This document shows positions 24,397 to 34,355 of a stretch of DNA of 64,000 nt, piece after piece; positions within the stretch are counted from its first letter, which is position 1; every line of letters begins with the position of its first letter. The notes beneath the pieces are model-generated. The model was given only the letters and a program-made list of their open reading frames with translations. It made no database searches and had not been told where the DNA came from. Position numbers and translations under genes: made by a program. Origin of the DNA: Buttiauxella selenatireducens (GTDB lineage Bacteria; Pseudomonadota; Gammaproteobacteria; Enterobacterales; Enterobacteriaceae); NCBI RefSeq assembly GCF_031432975.1, contig NZ_CP133838.1, forward strand, positions 868,001-932,000. The letters run 5' to 3'.

Positions 24397-25404
24397 TCAC
24401 TCATCAGAATGTGAAATCACCGAATGTCGGCGCACAAGTGTTGGGCTAAACATATTGGTTATTTCTGGCAATTCGCGTTTTTCAGCCAGTGCCAGCGCTA
24501 ATTCTGCGGCTTGTGCGGCCATGGTGATTATTGGATAACGAACAGTGGTCAGACGTGGGCGGACATAACGTGAAATCAATACATCATCGAAGCCAATCAA
24601 TGAAATCTCTTTCGGAACATCAATACCGTTATCGTTGAGCACACCCATTGCCCCGGCGGCCATGGAGTCGTTATAACACGCCACTGCGCTGAAATGCCTG
24701 CCGCGCCCGAGCAACTCCGTCATTGCTTGCTCACCACCGCTTTCGTCGGGCTCGCCGTAAGTCACTAACCGATCGTTGACCGGTAAACCGTGTTCAGTCA
24801 GCGCGTCGTAATAACCTTGCAAACGGTCTTCGGCATCTGAAATCTGGTGGTTGGAACAAAGATAGCCAATTTTGGTATGGCCTTGCTGAATTAAATGACG
24901 CGTCGCAAGCCATGCGCCATAGCGGTCATCCAGAGCCACACATCGCTGTTCGAAGCCGGGAAGAATGCGGTTGATAACAACCATACCTGGCATCTGTTTC
25001 ATTAATGAAATCAATTCGCTATCAGGGATTTTTTTTGCATGCACCACCAGGGCTGCACAACGATGGCGAATCAGCTGCTCTATAGCCTGGCGTTCTTTTT
25101 GTTCGTTGTGATAACCGTTACCAATCAGTAAAAAGTTGCCAGTACGATAGGCCACTTGCTCGACGGCTTTGACCATCGCGCCAAAGAAGGGGTCGGACAC
25201 GTCTCCCACAATCAGGCCAATTGTTTCAGTGGTTTGCTGGGCAAGTGCTCTCGCATTAGCGTTGGGATGGTAGTTAAGTTCTTCCATCGCGCTGGTCACT
25301 GCCTGACGCGACGCATCGCTGGCTTTCGGTGAATCATTAATGACACGAGATACCGTGGCGACAGAAACGCCTGCCAGTTTTGCTACATCCTTTATTGTCG
25401 CCAT
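24397..25404 (-). CDS. galR: Galactose regulon repressor GalR
   Basis: 335 residues, about eight fewer than E. coli GalR at the C-terminus (ends RRHSVISHSDE), with very high similarity before that. HTH IKDVAKLAGVSVATVSRVIN; ligand domain GLIVGDVSDPFFGAMVKAVE, ACYNDSMAAGAMG and IGFDDVLISRY. It binds galactose and represses gal and mgl genes, with DNA looping in E. coli. A good GalR-type operator lies 18 bases before its own start, suggesting autoregulation. It keeps its E. coli position next to the omr sRNAs and aas. Confidence 0.96.
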   Translation of the reverse strand: MATIKDVAKLAGVSVATVSRVINDSPKASDASRQAVTSAMEELNYHPNANARALAQQTTETIGLIVGDVSDPFFGAMVKAVEQVAYRTGNFLLIGNGYHNEQKERQAIEQLIRHRCAALVVHAKKIPDSELISLMKQMPGMVVINRILPGFEQRCVALDDRYGAWLATRHLIQQGHTKIGYLCSNHQISDAEDRLQGYYDALTEHGLPVNDRLVTYGEPDESGGEQAMTELLGRGRHFSAVACYNDSMAAGAMGVLNDNGIDVPKEISLIGFDDVLISRYVRPRLTTVRYPIITMAAQAAELALALAEKRELPEITNMFSPTLVRRHSVISHSDE

Positions 25405-25421
25405 CGAAAGTGTTCCTGAGT

Positions 25422-25437
25422 GGGTAAGCGTTTACAC
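25422..25437. promoter_or_regulatory. GalR-type operator at galR
   Basis: GGGTAAGCGTTTACAC matches the GalR/GalS consensus GTGKAANCGNTTNCAC at all but one defined position. It is 18 bases before the galR start codon, consistent with autorepression. Confidence 0.72.
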
Positions 25438-25525
25438 AATTTTAAGTGTTACGGAAAAGGCGCGCTACTTCAAGGGCGCAACTGTAGTTCGCGTCGCAAA
25501 CTAAAGCAAAATGCAGCCATTTTTA

Positions 25526-25540
25526 GTGTAATCGTTACAC
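25526..25540. promoter_or_regulatory. Second GalR-like palindrome
   Basis: GTGTAATCGTTACAC, perfect half-sites but one base shorter at the centre than the GalR consensus, 89 bases farther upstream. It may be a weaker GalR site or belong to another LacI-family protein. Confidence 0.45.
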
Positions 25541-25690
25541 TTTTGCGACCCTGAAATTCAAGCGCAGCGGCATTAAAAGGCATGCTCTGGATTTTTAAAG
25601 ATTTCAGGCCAAATCTTTGCTTACAGTTTGCATCGCGCTGTTGCTATTTCGCCATGGCGAAAACTCACAAGCCACTGCTACATTTGAAGT

Positions 25691-25773
25691 CCCAGAGGTA
25701 TTGATAGGTGATGTCAGCATCTAATGCTGATCACATGAATTACACCAACCTGCGCGGATGCGCAGGTTTTTTT
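25691..25773 (+). ncRNA. omrB: Small RNA OmrB
   Basis: Begins CCCAGAGGTATTGATAGGTG, the conserved 5' seed of OmrA/OmrB. It contains the OmrB-specific ACATGAATTACACCA segment and ends with the terminator CCTGCGC-GGAT-GCGCAGG followed by nine T. The internal hairpin (GTCAGCATCTAATGCTGAT) differs from E. coli but keeps pairing. OmrB is an Hfq-dependent sRNA, induced by OmpR in E. coli, that represses outer-membrane genes, ompR and csgD. Same place (between galR and aas) and strand as aas, as in E. coli. Confidence 0.93.
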
Positions 25774-25894
25774 TTGCCCAAAATTCACCAGCCTGTAACA
25801 GGAAAAGATGTTTTAAACACCTGGTTGCACTTTCCGCTAATTCCCTTGCTTTTTCTCACTGGTGAGCCTGCTAAGAGTACGCCACAATTCAAAT

Positions 25895-25982
25895 CCCAGA
25901 GGTATTGATTGGTGAGAATTCTAGGTACGTTGTTAAGTACAATTCTTTTGCACCAACCTGCGCAGATGCGCAGGTTTTTTTT
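25895..25982 (+). ncRNA. omrA: Small RNA OmrA
   Basis: Begins CCCAGAGGTATTGATTGGTG and shares the seed with OmrB. The middle is OmrA-like, with a hairpin built on GGTACG...AAGTAC and TTTTGCACCAACC. It ends with the same CCTGCGC-AGAT-GCGCAGG terminator and an eight-T run. The two sRNA genes are 121 bases apart, a conserved tandem duplication with diverged centres. Targets overlap with those of OmrB. Confidence 0.93.
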
Positions 25983-26097
25983 GCCTTTTTTTCAGACTTT
26001 ACATTCACTCACACTATCGCTCCTTTAATGTTACTCATGTAATCTGCAGGCATTACACTTAACTGTCTGCGGCTTATTCACGACAAAGGGAGTTGCT

Positions 26098-28257
26098 ATG
26101 CTATTTGGTTTTTTCCGGACGCTATTTCGTATTTTGTTCAGAGTACGACTTTATGGCGATCAACACGTTCTTTCCCAATCGCGCACTCTGATCGTCCCCA
26201 ATCACGTTTCGTTTATTGACGGGATTTTATTAGCGCTATTTTTACCGGTGCGCCCGGTTTTCGCCGTCTATTCTTCCATTAGCCAGCAGTGGTACATCCG
26301 TTGGCTGAAATCACTGATTGATTTTGTGCCGCTTGACCCAACTAAACCGATGTCGATTAAACATCTGGTGCGTCTGGTTGAGCAGGGCCGTCCGGTGGTT
26401 ATTTTCCCGGAAGGACGTATCTCGGTGACCGGTTCTTTGATGAAAATCTATGAAGGGGCCGGGTTTGTCGCTGCTAAATCGAATGCGACGGTCATTCCGA
26501 TTCGTATTGATGGCGCTGAACTGACGTTCTTTAGCCGCCTGAAAGGGTTAGTCAAACGCCGCTTATTTCCACGTATCAGCCTGCATATCCTGCCACCGAC
26601 TTCGCTTCCCATGCCGGACGCGCCACGTGCGCGTGAACGTCGCAAAATGGCCGGAGAAATGCTGCATCAAATAATGATGGAAGCGCGTATGGCAGTGCGC
26701 CCAAGAGAGACGTTATACGAAGCGTTACTCGCCGCGCAATATCGTTATGGTGAGCGCAAAAACTGCATCGAAGACATTAATTTCAAACCCGACACATACC
26801 GCAGCTTGCTGACCAAAACGCTGTTTGTCGGGCGTATTTTGAATAAATACACCGCTCCTGGTGAAACGATTGGCCTGATGTTGCCGAATGCGGCAATCAG
26901 CGCGGCGGTGATTTTTGGTGCTTCTTCGCGCGGACGCATTCCGGCGATGATGAACTACACCTCAGGTGTGAAAGGGCTGACCAGCGCGATTACGGCCGCG
27001 CAACTCAAAACCATTTTCACCTCCCGTCAGTTTCTCGACAAAGGCAAGTTATGGCATTTGCCAGAGCAACTTTCGCAGGTGCGCTGGGTGTTTCTGGAAG
27101 ATTTAAAAGCCGATGTTACGCTCGCCGATAAAATTTGGATTTTCAGCCATTTATTTATGCCGCGCCTGGCACAGGTTAAACAGCAACCCGAAGATGCGGC
27201 GATGGTGTTATTTACATCCGGCTCGGAAGGAAATCCCAAAGGTGTGGTGCACAGCCACAAAAGCTTACTGGCGAACGTTGAGCAAATTCGTACTATCGCG
27301 GATTTCACCGCCAACGATCGCTTTATGTCGGCACTGCCGCTGTTCCACTCGTTTGGTCTGACAGTCGGCTTATTTACCCCGCTACTCACGGGGGCAGAAG
27401 TATTCCTCTATCCAAGCCCTCTGCATTACCGCATTGTGCCGGAACTGGTTTATGACCGTAACTGCACCGTATTGTTTGGCACCTCGACCTTCCTTGGCAA
27501 CTATGCACGTTTCGCCAATCCTTATGACTTTTTCCGTCTGCGTTACGTGGTTGCGGGAGCCGAAAAACTTCAGGAAAGCACTAAGCAGCTTTGGCAGGAT
27601 AAATTTGGCCTGCGTATTCTTGAAGGTTATGGTGTTACGGAATGCGCGCCAGTCGTTTCAATTAATGTCCCTATGGCGGCAAAAGTAGGCACGGTGGGGC
27701 GTATTTTGCCAGCGATGGATGCCCGTCTGATGGCGGTACCCGGTATTGAAAACGGCGGGCGGTTGCAACTGAAAGGGCCGAACATCATGAAAGGCTATCT
27801 GCGAGTCGAAAACCCTGGCGTGCTGGAAGCGCCGAGTGCTGAAAATGCGCAGGGCGAAGTGGAAGCGGGTTGGTATGACACGGGCGATATTGTCAGATTC
27901 GATGAGCAGGGTTTTTGTGTGATTCAGGGGCGCGCTAAACGCTTCGCCAAAATTGCGGGTGAAATGGTTTCGCTGGAAATGGTCGAGCAACTGGCGCTGG
28001 GTGTTTCACCAGAGAAAATGCATGCAACCGTTATCAAAACGGATGCGGCGAAAGGTGAAGCGTTGGTGATGTACACCACGGATAACGAACTCAATCGAGA
28101 AAAACTGCTGCAATACGCTCGCGCCCATGGTGTGCCTGAGTTGGCTGTACCACGAGATATCCGCTTCCTGAAACAGTTACCTGTGTTGGGCAGTGGTAAA
28201 CCTGATTTTGTCAGCCTGAAAGCAATGGTAGACCAACCGGAGACAAAGCATGCGTGA
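26098..28257 (+). CDS. aas: Bifunctional 2-acyl-GPE acyltransferase / acyl-ACP synthetase
   Basis: 719 residues, the length of E. coli Aas. The N-terminal acyltransferase domain has the catalytic NHVSFIDG (HX4D) and FPEGRIS. From about residue 230 follows an AMP-forming ligase with [27 protein letters not shown] and [13 protein letters not shown]. It activates fatty acid on ACP and re-acylates lysophosphatidylethanolamine brought in by LplT at the inner membrane. It overlaps lplT by 8 bases, so the repair pathway is co-translated. Confidence 0.96.
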   Translation: MLFGFFRTLFRILFRVRLYGDQHVLSQSRTLIVPNHVSFIDGILLALFLPVRPVFAVYSSISQQWYIRWLKSLIDFVPLDPTKPMSIKHLVRLVEQGRPVVIFPEGRISVTGSLMKIYEGAGFVAAKSNATVIPIRIDGAELTFFSRLKGLVKRRLFPRISLHILPPTSLPMPDAPRARERRKMAGEMLHQIMMEARMAVRPRETLYEALLAAQYRYGERKNCIEDINFKPDTYRSLLTKTLFVGRILNKYTAPGETIGLMLPNAAISAAVIFGASSRGRIPAMMNYTSGVKGLTSAITAAQLKTIFTSRQFLDKGKLWHLPEQLSQVRWVFLEDLKADVTLADKIWIFSHLFMPRLAQVKQQPEDAAMVLFTSGSEGNPKGVVHSHKSLLANVEQIRTIADFTANDRFMSALPLFHSFGLTVGLFTPLLTGAEVFLYPSPLHYRIVPELVYDRNCTVLFGTSTFLGNYARFANPYDFFRLRYVVAGAEKLQESTKQLWQDKFGLRILEGYGVTECAPVVSINVPMAAKVGTVGRILPAMDARLMAVPGIENGGRLQLKGPNIMKGYLRVENPGVLEAPSAENAQGEVEAGWYDTGDIVRFDEQGFCVIQGRAKRFAKIAGEMVSLEMVEQLALGVSPEKMHATVIKTDAAKGEALVMYTTDNELNREKLLQYARAHGVPELAVPRDIRFLKQLPVLGSGKPDFVSLKAMVDQPETKHA

Positions 28258-29446
28258 TAGCGCCGTGAACGATACCTCCATTTGGTCCAGAGGCATGATG
28301 GCAGTCACTTGCGCGCAATTTTTATCGGCGTTTGGTGATAACGCTTTGCTGTTTGCAACCCTGGCGGTATTGAAGCAGCAGTTTTATCCCGACTGGAGCC
28401 AACCCATTTTGCAGATGGTATTTGTTGGCGCTTACATTTTATTTGCCCCGTTTGTCGGCCAGGTGGCTGATAGTTTTGCTAAAGGGCGAGTGATGATGTT
28501 TGCCAACAGCCTCAAGCTGGCAGGTGCTGTGGTTATCTGCTTTGGCTTTAATCCGTTTGTCGGTTATACGCTGGTGGGGATTGGTGCTGCGGCTTATTCT
28601 CCAGCGAAATACGGAATCCTTGGTGAGTTAACGACCGGCGATCGTCTGGTTAAGGCAAATGGCCTGATGGAATCATCGACCATTGCTGCCATTCTGCTGG
28701 GTTCTATGGCGGGCGGTGTGCTGGCTGATTGGCATATTGTTGCGGCACTTGGCGTATGTGTGCTGGTGTATGCTGGGGCGGTCGTGGCGAATATTTTTAT
28801 TCCGAAGCTTGCGCCAGCCCGTCCTGGACAGTCCTGGCGCTTTACCCCGATGACCCGCAGTTTCTTCAATGCTTGCCGTACACTTTGGCAAAATGGTGAA
28901 ACTCGCTTCTCGTTAGTCGGCACCAGTTTGTTCTGGGGCGCGGGCGTGACGTTGCGTTTCTTACTGGTTTTATGGGTGCCGGTGGCGCTGGGAATCACCG
29001 ATAACGCGACGCCAACGTATCTGAATGCCATGGTTGCAGTGGGCATTGTGGTTGGTGCAGGGGCTGCGGCAAAACTGGTGACACTGAAAACGGTGGCGCG
29101 GTGTATGCCGGCGGGGATTTTGATCGGCGTTGGCGTTTTGTTCTTTGCCATGCAAAACGCGTTGCTGCCGTCTTACATGCTGCTCGTGCTGATCGGTATT
29201 TTGGGCGGGTTCTTCGTTGTTCCGCTTAACGCACTTCTTCAGGAGCGAGGCAAACATTCGGTTGGCGCGGGAAATGCCATTGCGGTGCAGAATCTCGGTG
29301 AAAATACCGCGATGTTGCTGATGTTGGGGCTTTACTCACTGGCGGTAAAAACCGGTGCGCCGATTGTCGGTATTGGCATTGGCTTTGGGGCGGTGTTTGC
29401 GCTGGCAATTGGTGGGTTGTGGGTTTGGCAGATTCGTCAGAAATAG
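28250..29446 (+). CDS. lplT: Lysophospholipid transporter LplT
   Basis: 398 residues (E. coli 397), MFS fold with about twelve membrane segments. Characteristic [35 protein letters not shown] and [20 protein letters not shown]. It flips lysophosphatidylethanolamine across the inner membrane to the Aas enzyme. Its start lies within the aas end. After it comes about 75 bases with no clear terminator and then copy 2 of the palindromic element. Confidence 0.95.
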   Translation: MRDSAVNDTSIWSRGMMAVTCAQFLSAFGDNALLFATLAVLKQQFYPDWSQPILQMVFVGAYILFAPFVGQVADSFAKGRVMMFANSLKLAGAVVICFGFNPFVGYTLVGIGAAAYSPAKYGILGELTTGDRLVKANGLMESSTIAAILLGSMAGGVLADWHIVAALGVCVLVYAGAVVANIFIPKLAPARPGQSWRFTPMTRSFFNACRTLWQNGETRFSLVGTSLFWGAGVTLRFLLVLWVPVALGITDNATPTYLNAMVAVGIVVGAGAAAKLVTLKTVARCMPAGILIGVGVLFFAMQNALLPSYMLLVLIGILGGFFVVPLNALLQERGKHSVGAGNAIAVQNLGENTAMLLMLGLYSLAVKTGAPIVGIGIGFGAVFALAIGGLWVWQIRQK

Positions 29447-29521
29447 GGGGCATCGCCATCTGGCTGTCTCTTAGTCATCTTTTTGAGGTTAGGTGGAGAG
29501 GGGCACTTTGTCAGTGTCGAA

Positions 29522-30085
29522 AAGGTTCCGTTCACCCGAAGTCTTCCGTTATATGCAGTTACCGAACCGGTGAACGACTTAGGGTGGCCACCGTCGCCAC
29601 CCTAAGAACCCGGACTCCCGGCAAATAAATCGCCGCTGCGCGGTAAACACCGTTTTTCACCCAACATTCGCGGTCGTTCGCGATTCGCTCCCGGCGATCG
29701 CTCTCTTTCGCCGCTCCCGGCGGCTCAACCCCGACTGAAGGGTAAAAAAACGGCGCGATTTAAGCCGGACCCAAAGTCAACGTCAAAACCTAAGGTCAAA
29801 ACCTAAGGTCAAAAGCCGAAGCGGTTTTGACTTTGTTCCCGGTATAAATTGCCCCAGTGTTCCCCATAAGTCAGGGGGGCGTGGTCGGGAACCACGCCAG
29901 TGAGCGATCGCCGGGAGCGAGTCGCGAACGACCCTGAACGTTGGGGATAAGCTGGGGTTTACCGCGAAGCGGCAATTTAAAACCGGGCGCCGAGGTCGCC
30001 AGGAGGATGGCGTAATCCTCCTGGCACGTTCACCGTTTACAACTGTTACAGAGATAACCAAACGCACGGGTGAACGGAAAAACAG
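29522..30085. repeat. Large palindromic intergenic element, copy 2
   Basis: About 564 bases, inverted relative to copy 1 at 8379-8930. Ends AAGGTTCCGTTCACC (29522-29536) and GGTGAACGGAAA (30069-30080). It has the same hairpin layout: 11-bp stems at 29578-29606 (loop CACCGTC) and 29998-30025 (loop GGCGTA) and the long central arms. The stem at 29578 reads CTTAGGGTGGC where copy 1 has CATAGGGGAGC; all three changes are compensated on the other side. Its internal tandem unit TTTTGACCTTAGG (minus strand) differs from copy 1. It lies between the convergent genes lplT and tas. Confidence 0.85.
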
Positions 30086-30120
30086 TGGAGTGACAGATCC
30101 CAGCGTGGTGGATTACCACA

Positions 30121-31161
30121 TTATGGCGCCGGATAAGTATAAACCCGATTCACCGCTTCCAACTCCTCAATTACCTCTTCACTCAAGTCCAGATGCAGGC
30201 TCTCAAGGTTGGTTTTCAATTGCTCAAGCGTGGTGGCACCTAACAGCGTGCTGGCGACAAACGGTTGGCGACGGACAAACGCCAGTGCCATTTGAGCCGG
30301 GTCGAGATTGTGTCGCTTCGCAACATCGACATAAGCGGCAACCGCTAGCTGCGTTTGCTCACCGCTGTAACGGGTGAAACGGCTGAACAGGGTATTGCGC
30401 GCACCAGCAGGTTTGGCTCCGTTGAGGTATTTACCGGTCAGAGTACCGAATCCCAGGCAAGAATAGGCCAACAACTCCACGCCTTCGCGCTGAGTAATCT
30501 CTGCCAGACCCACTTCAAAGCTACGGTTTACCAGACTGTACGGGTTCTGGATGGTGACGATACGCGGTAAATCATGCTTCTCTGCCAATTGCAGATAACG
30601 CATCACACCCCACGGAGTCTCGTTGGAAACACCGATGTAACGGATTTTCCCGGCGCGCTGAAACTCAGTGAGCGCTTCAAGTGTTTCAAGCAGCGTGACC
30701 GGCACGGCATTATCGGTCCACGTATAACCCAGTTTGCCAAAACAGTTTGTGGCGCGTTGCGGCCAGTGAACTTGATAGAGATCGATATAGTCGGTTTGCA
30801 GACGCTTCAAACTGGCATCCAGCGCATCGCGAATATTTCTGCGATCCAGTATCTGATTTGGTCGAATGCCTGCGTCGTTATTGCGGCTCGGACCGCTGAC
30901 TTTGGTGGCAATAATCAGCTTCTCGCGATTAGCGCGCTGTTTTAGCCAGTTGCCGACATAGGTTTCGGTGAGTCCTTGTGTCTCCGGGCGTGGCGGGACC
31001 GGATACATTTCAGCGACATCAATGAGGTTAACCCCCTGATGGACTGCGTAATCAAGCTGTGCATGTGCGTCGGCTTCGCTGTTTTGCTCACCAAACGTCA
31101 TGGTTCCCAGCCCTAGCGTACTTATTTCAAGAGAGCTGTGGGGGATACGGTGATAGTGCAT
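30121..31161 (-). CDS. tas: Aldo/keto reductase Tas
   Basis: 346 residues, same length as E. coli Tas and highly similar. AKR fold: NLIDVAEMYPVPPRPETQGL with the active-site Asp and Tyr, the Lys in LIIATKVSG, and the cofactor loop near the C-terminus (FVASTLLGATT). NADP-dependent oxidoreductase of unknown natural substrate; in E. coli it was found because it suppresses tyrosine auxotrophy in starving cells. Single gene, convergent with lplT across the repeat. Confidence 0.95.
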   Translation of the reverse strand: MHYHRIPHSSLEISTLGLGTMTFGEQNSEADAHAQLDYAVHQGVNLIDVAEMYPVPPRPETQGLTETYVGNWLKQRANREKLIIATKVSGPSRNNDAGIRPNQILDRRNIRDALDASLKRLQTDYIDLYQVHWPQRATNCFGKLGYTWTDNAVPVTLLETLEALTEFQRAGKIRYIGVSNETPWGVMRYLQLAEKHDLPRIVTIQNPYSLVNRSFEVGLAEITQREGVELLAYSCLGFGTLTGKYLNGAKPAGARNTLFSRFTRYSGEQTQLAVAAYVDVAKRHNLDPAQMALAFVRRQPFVASTLLGATTLEQLKTNLESLHLDLSEEVIEELEAVNRVYTYPAP

Positions 31162-31305
31162 AGCCGCTTTCCTTATTATTCAGTCTGACGGTCAGGCATG
31201 CGCCCAACAAAAAATGGACTATAAACATGGCAGAGGGGAAGCAAAAGCGGAAGAGGGGAAGTGAAGAAAAGTGTTACAGGCCAGCCAGGTGCTGACCTTT
31301 ATATT

Positions 31306-31524
31306 TTAACGTTCAATGATTTGTGAAACATCGTCGCGATTGATCTGCATCTCGTTGCCTTGCTGATCACGGTAGCTGACTAAGCCGGTGTCGTCATCGA
31401 CTTTGGGTTTACCGTCAGTCAGGATCATACGACCATCTTTGGTTGCCATCACGTAATCGCTACTACAACCGGAAACCGCAAATGCCAGACCGACAGCGGA
31501 AATAAGAACAGCCCATTTTTTCAT
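31306..31524 (-). CDS. ygdR: Small lipoprotein YgdR (DUF903)
   Basis: 72 residues. Lipoprotein signal [20 protein letters not shown] with lipobox VSGC, then a compact beta domain [20 protein letters not shown] ... [16 protein letters not shown]. Same length as E. coli YgdR. It is a paralogue of YgdI at 59833 in this window. Function unknown; envelope-attached. A small palindrome (CTAGTAATAACTAG) lies about 40 bases upstream. Confidence 0.93.
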   Translation of the reverse strand: MKKWAVLISAVGLAFAVSGCSSDYVMATKDGRMILTDGKPKVDDDTGLVSYRDQQGNEMQINRDDVSQIIER

Positions 31525-31607
31525 CGTTATTCGCCTCGTGTGGTATGGAGTGACATATACAGTCTAGTAATAACTAGATTTGATGATGATGATAAGCAGC
31601 AAATTCT

Positions 31608-31643
31608 TAAAAAAAACAGAGGGGAAGCGAGGATGCTTCCCCT
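31608..31643 (-). terminator. Terminator after ygdQ
   Basis: Minus strand: GGGGAAGC, loop ATCCTC, GCTTCCCC, then TCTG and an eight-T run; directly after the ygdQ stop codon. Confidence 0.85.
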
Positions 31644-31650
31644 GCGTGGG

Positions 31651-32364
31651 TTACAGCGGGTTCTTTTTGTTACGGATCAGGTTCAGTGTTTCTACGGCGA
31701 TTGAGAAGAACATCGCAAAGTAGATGTAACCTTTCGGCACGTGAATATCGAAACCTTCAAGAATCAAGGTAAAGCCGACCAGTAACAGGAATGACAACGC
31801 TAACATTTTCACCGACGGGTGACGCTCAACAAAATCACCAATCGATTTTGCCGCGAACATCATCACCAGCACGGCAATAACCACGGCTGCCATCATGATG
31901 AAAAGATGGTCGGACAGGCCGACAGCGGTAATCACCGAATCGAGGCTGAAAATAATATCCAGCAGCATGATTTGCACAATCGCGCCAAAGAAAGAGTGAA
32001 CGTTGGTTTTTATGCTCTCTTCTTCCCCTTCGATGGATTCGTGGATCTCTTTGCTGGCCTTCCAGATTAAGAACAGACCGCCCAATGACAAAATGAGGTC
32101 TCGCGCAGAGAAATCATGGCCCATGATGCTAAACAGTGGGTGAATCAAATGCGTCATCCAGGCGATAGACGCCAGCAGCACCAGACGCATAATCATCGCG
32201 GCACCCAGACCCAGACGGCGTGCTTTGGCCTGTTGAGCTTTTGGCAGTTTCGCCACGACTAACGAGAGAAAAATGATATTGTCGATACCCAGAACGATTT
32301 CCAGAATCGTCAGAGTGCCCAGCGCCATCCACGCATTAGGATCGGTAATCCATGCAAACAACAT
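31651..32364 (-). CDS. ygdQ: TerC-family inner-membrane protein YgdQ
   Basis: 237 residues with about seven membrane segments. TerC-family acidic motifs are visible: LEIVLGIDNIIFLSLV near the N-terminus and DIIFSLDSVITAVGL in the middle, which in relatives take part in metal-ion handling. A charged cytoplasmic loop (HESIEGEEESIKTN) separates the halves. Exact substrate not known; manganese export is established for other TerC members such as Alx and MeeF-type proteins. Same gene order as E. coli, between mutH and ygdR. Confidence 0.93.
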   Translation of the reverse strand: MLFAWITDPNAWMALGTLTILEIVLGIDNIIFLSLVVAKLPKAQQAKARRLGLGAAMIMRLVLLASIAWMTHLIHPLFSIMGHDFSARDLILSLGGLFLIWKASKEIHESIEGEEESIKTNVHSFFGAIVQIMLLDIIFSLDSVITAVGLSDHLFIMMAAVVIAVLVMMFAAKSIGDFVERHPSVKMLALSFLLLVGFTLILEGFDIHVPKGYIYFAMFFSIAVETLNLIRNKKNPL

Positions 32365-32439
32365 TAAAAAATCCTGCCTGAAATTTATAAAACGCCAATT
32401 ATAAACGCCAGCCCTGATCTGGGTGCAAGTTAAATGAAT

Positions 32440-33126
32440 CTACAACGAGAAATGATTAGCCAGCAGAGCAGCCGTAAAATTCTTTTTCAGATAGAAACCG
32501 CGCGGCAACGTCAGAATTGGCGCGCCATCGGCACCAATCGCATCGGTTAATGCTTTGCTGTTGGCGGCTTTTGGACGCAACTGCAACACTTCCCCATGAC
32601 GAGCAGTGATACGTTCGACCTGCCCAAGCACAATTAAATCCATCAATTCTTCCCAGTCCAAACGCAACTGCCGTTCTTCTTCTGCGGAAGGTGCCCACAG
32701 TAATGGTGAGCCAATATGCCTTTCAGCCAACGGAATTTGCCGCTCTCCTTCAACAGGGATCCACAGCACGCGTTTTAACTTGTGGCGCACATGGCTGGTT
32801 TCCCAAACCACACCCGTATTGCCAGTGAGCGGGGCGACACAAACAAAGGTGGTTTCCAGTGGACGTCCCATTCTATCAACAGGGATTGTTTTTAACTCGA
32901 TACCAAGCGCTGCGAAATCTTGCTCTGGTTTGCTTCCGGCACTGGCTCCTAACCACAATTCGAGTAAAACACCGATCCAACCTTTGTCGCGTTTAAGATC
33001 TTTGGGGATGGGTAAACTGGCAAGCGCCGCCAATTCGCCCAGCGTATAGCCTGCCAGTTTCTGGGCTTGAGCAAGTAAAATCTGTTCATTTTCTGGAGGG
33101 GTAAGTAAAGGACGAAGTGCTTCCAT
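32440..33126 (-). CDS. mutH: DNA mismatch repair endonuclease MutH
   Basis: 228 residues (E. coli 229). The catalytic Asp-Glu-Lys triad lies in [37 protein letters not shown] and the DNA-contact region [16 protein letters not shown] are conserved. It nicks the unmethylated strand at hemimethylated GATC after MutS-MutL activation. The ATG at 33126 is 687 bases from the divergent rppH, with the DARS2 region between them. Confidence 0.96.
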   Translation of the reverse strand: MEALRPLLTPPENEQILLAQAQKLAGYTLGELAALASLPIPKDLKRDKGWIGVLLELWLGASAGSKPEQDFAALGIELKTIPVDRMGRPLETTFVCVAPLTGNTGVVWETSHVRHKLKRVLWIPVEGERQIPLAERHIGSPLLWAPSAEEERQLRLDWEELMDLIVLGQVERITARHGEVLQLRPKAANSKALTDAIGADGAPILTLPRGFYLKKNFTAALLANHFSL

Positions 33127-33299
33127 TGTGCCTGACTGCTAAGTGGTTAAAAAATGAACGTGGTTTACCCACAACATGGAAATAGTTTAGCGTGTCGGGG
33201 ATAAGAATGGCAATGCACTGATTTTGAATCATTTTTATCGCTAAAAATGAACAATTTTGAATTGTGCAAAAACCTTTTCCCATTCTGGTCACTGGCAAT

Positions 33300-33660
33300 G
33301 AACAGGATCTTACACCGGGTTATCCACAGAAAAATGGGATAACTGGTAAAAAAGCTCACTACTGGTTCGATTTACAGCCTTGACGGGGGGGTAAAACCCA
33401 TTTTTTCACCAGTTTGTGACTAACTTGTTGGCACAATCTGTGGATAAAAACGTCATTGGTCGATCTTTCATCAGTGAAAGATCCTGGTATGTGATGATCA
33501 TCACACTACTGAGTCGTGAACTAATTTTTAACTCACTATTGCTTTGAAAGTATTGTGTATTTTTTTTATGAGCCGCGAGGTGATTTTGAAGTTATCCTAA
33601 GTTGTCCCGAGAGTATTAGGTAGTTCTTCACAGTTATATCCACAGAAAAAGTGAATAAAC
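33300..33660. promoter_or_regulatory. DARS2 region (DnaA-reactivating sequence) between mutH and rppH
   Basis: The 687-base gap between mutH and rppH is where DARS2 lies in E. coli. Seen here: a perfect DnaA box TTATCCACA on the plus strand at 33320-33328, another on the minus strand at 33439-33447, and one-mismatch boxes at 33415-33423 (minus, TTAGTCACA) and 33636-33644 (plus, ATATCCACA). The region is AT-rich, with palindromes such as GATCTTTCA-TCAG-TGAAAGATC at 33462-33483. Known role: the site converts ADP-DnaA to ATP-DnaA with IHF and Fis. I could not place the IHF and Fis sites, and the extents are approximate. No gene is visible in 33127-33813. Confidence 0.72.
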
Positions 33661-33813
33661 TCACCGCTCAAAACGGCCTAATGTTTATAACTCGGTCATA
33701 TTTTGTGAGTTATTCAATTGTTATTCCTTTCTGGCAACCGTTACACAGTGGTTTACCGTCTAGCGCTTGTATGAAACAATCGCCCTAATCTAAGTTTGTT
33801 TTGAGGTAGTCCG

Positions 33814-34344
33814 GTGATCGATGATGATGGCTACCGCCCGAATGTTGGTATCGTAATCTGTAATCGGCAGGGTCAAGTGATGTGGGCCAGGCGTTTTGGT
33901 CAACATTCCTGGCAGTTTCCGCAAGGTGGCATCAATCCTGGCGAATCCCCGGAACAGGCAATGTACCGGGAGCTTTTCGAGGAAGTGGGTTTACAGCGAA
34001 AAGATGTCCGAATACTCGCCTCGACCCGAAACTGGTTACGTTACAAGTTACCTAAACGTTTGGTGCGTTGGGACACAAAGCCGGTTTGTATCGGCCAGAA
34101 ACAAAAATGGTTTCTCTTGCAGTTGATCAGTAGCGATAACGATATCAATATGCAAACCAGCAGTACCCCAGAGTTTGATGGCTGGCGCTGGGTTAGCTAT
34201 TGGTATCCGGTTCGTCAGGTTGTCTCCTTTAAACGCGATGTCTATCGTCGGGTGATGAAAGAGTTTGCAAGCGTCGTAATGCCGCTGCAGGAAGTTACGC
34301 CACCACGTAATAACGCGCCTGCTTGGCGACGTAAAAGAGGTTAA
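33814..34344 (+). CDS. rppH: RNA pyrophosphohydrolase
   Basis: 176 residues, identical in length to E. coli RppH, and like it starting with GTG. Nudix box visible as [12 protein letters not shown] followed by YRELFEEVG with the metal-binding glutamates; [17 protein letters not shown] at the N-terminus. It removes pyrophosphate from the 5' end of transcripts, which triggers RNase E decay. It is 11 bases from ptsP, so the two form an operon. Confidence 0.97.
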   Translation: MIDDDGYRPNVGIVICNRQGQVMWARRFGQHSWQFPQGGINPGESPEQAMYRELFEEVGLQRKDVRILASTRNWLRYKLPKRLVRWDTKPVCIGQKQKWFLLQLISSDNDINMQTSSTPEFDGWRWVSYWYPVRQVVSFKRDVYRRVMKEFASVVMPLQEVTPPRNNAPAWRRKRG

Positions 34345-34355
34345 GTCACGCAAAA

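Noticed and set aside
25708-25908. 66-codon frame spanning omrB and the gap to omrA
   Set aside because: It lies within well-recognised sRNA genes and their terminators, with no ribosome site.
33086-33359. Short minus-strand frames between mutH and rppH
   Set aside because: AT-rich region with DnaA boxes; the frames lack ribosome sites and known similarity, and one overlaps mutH.
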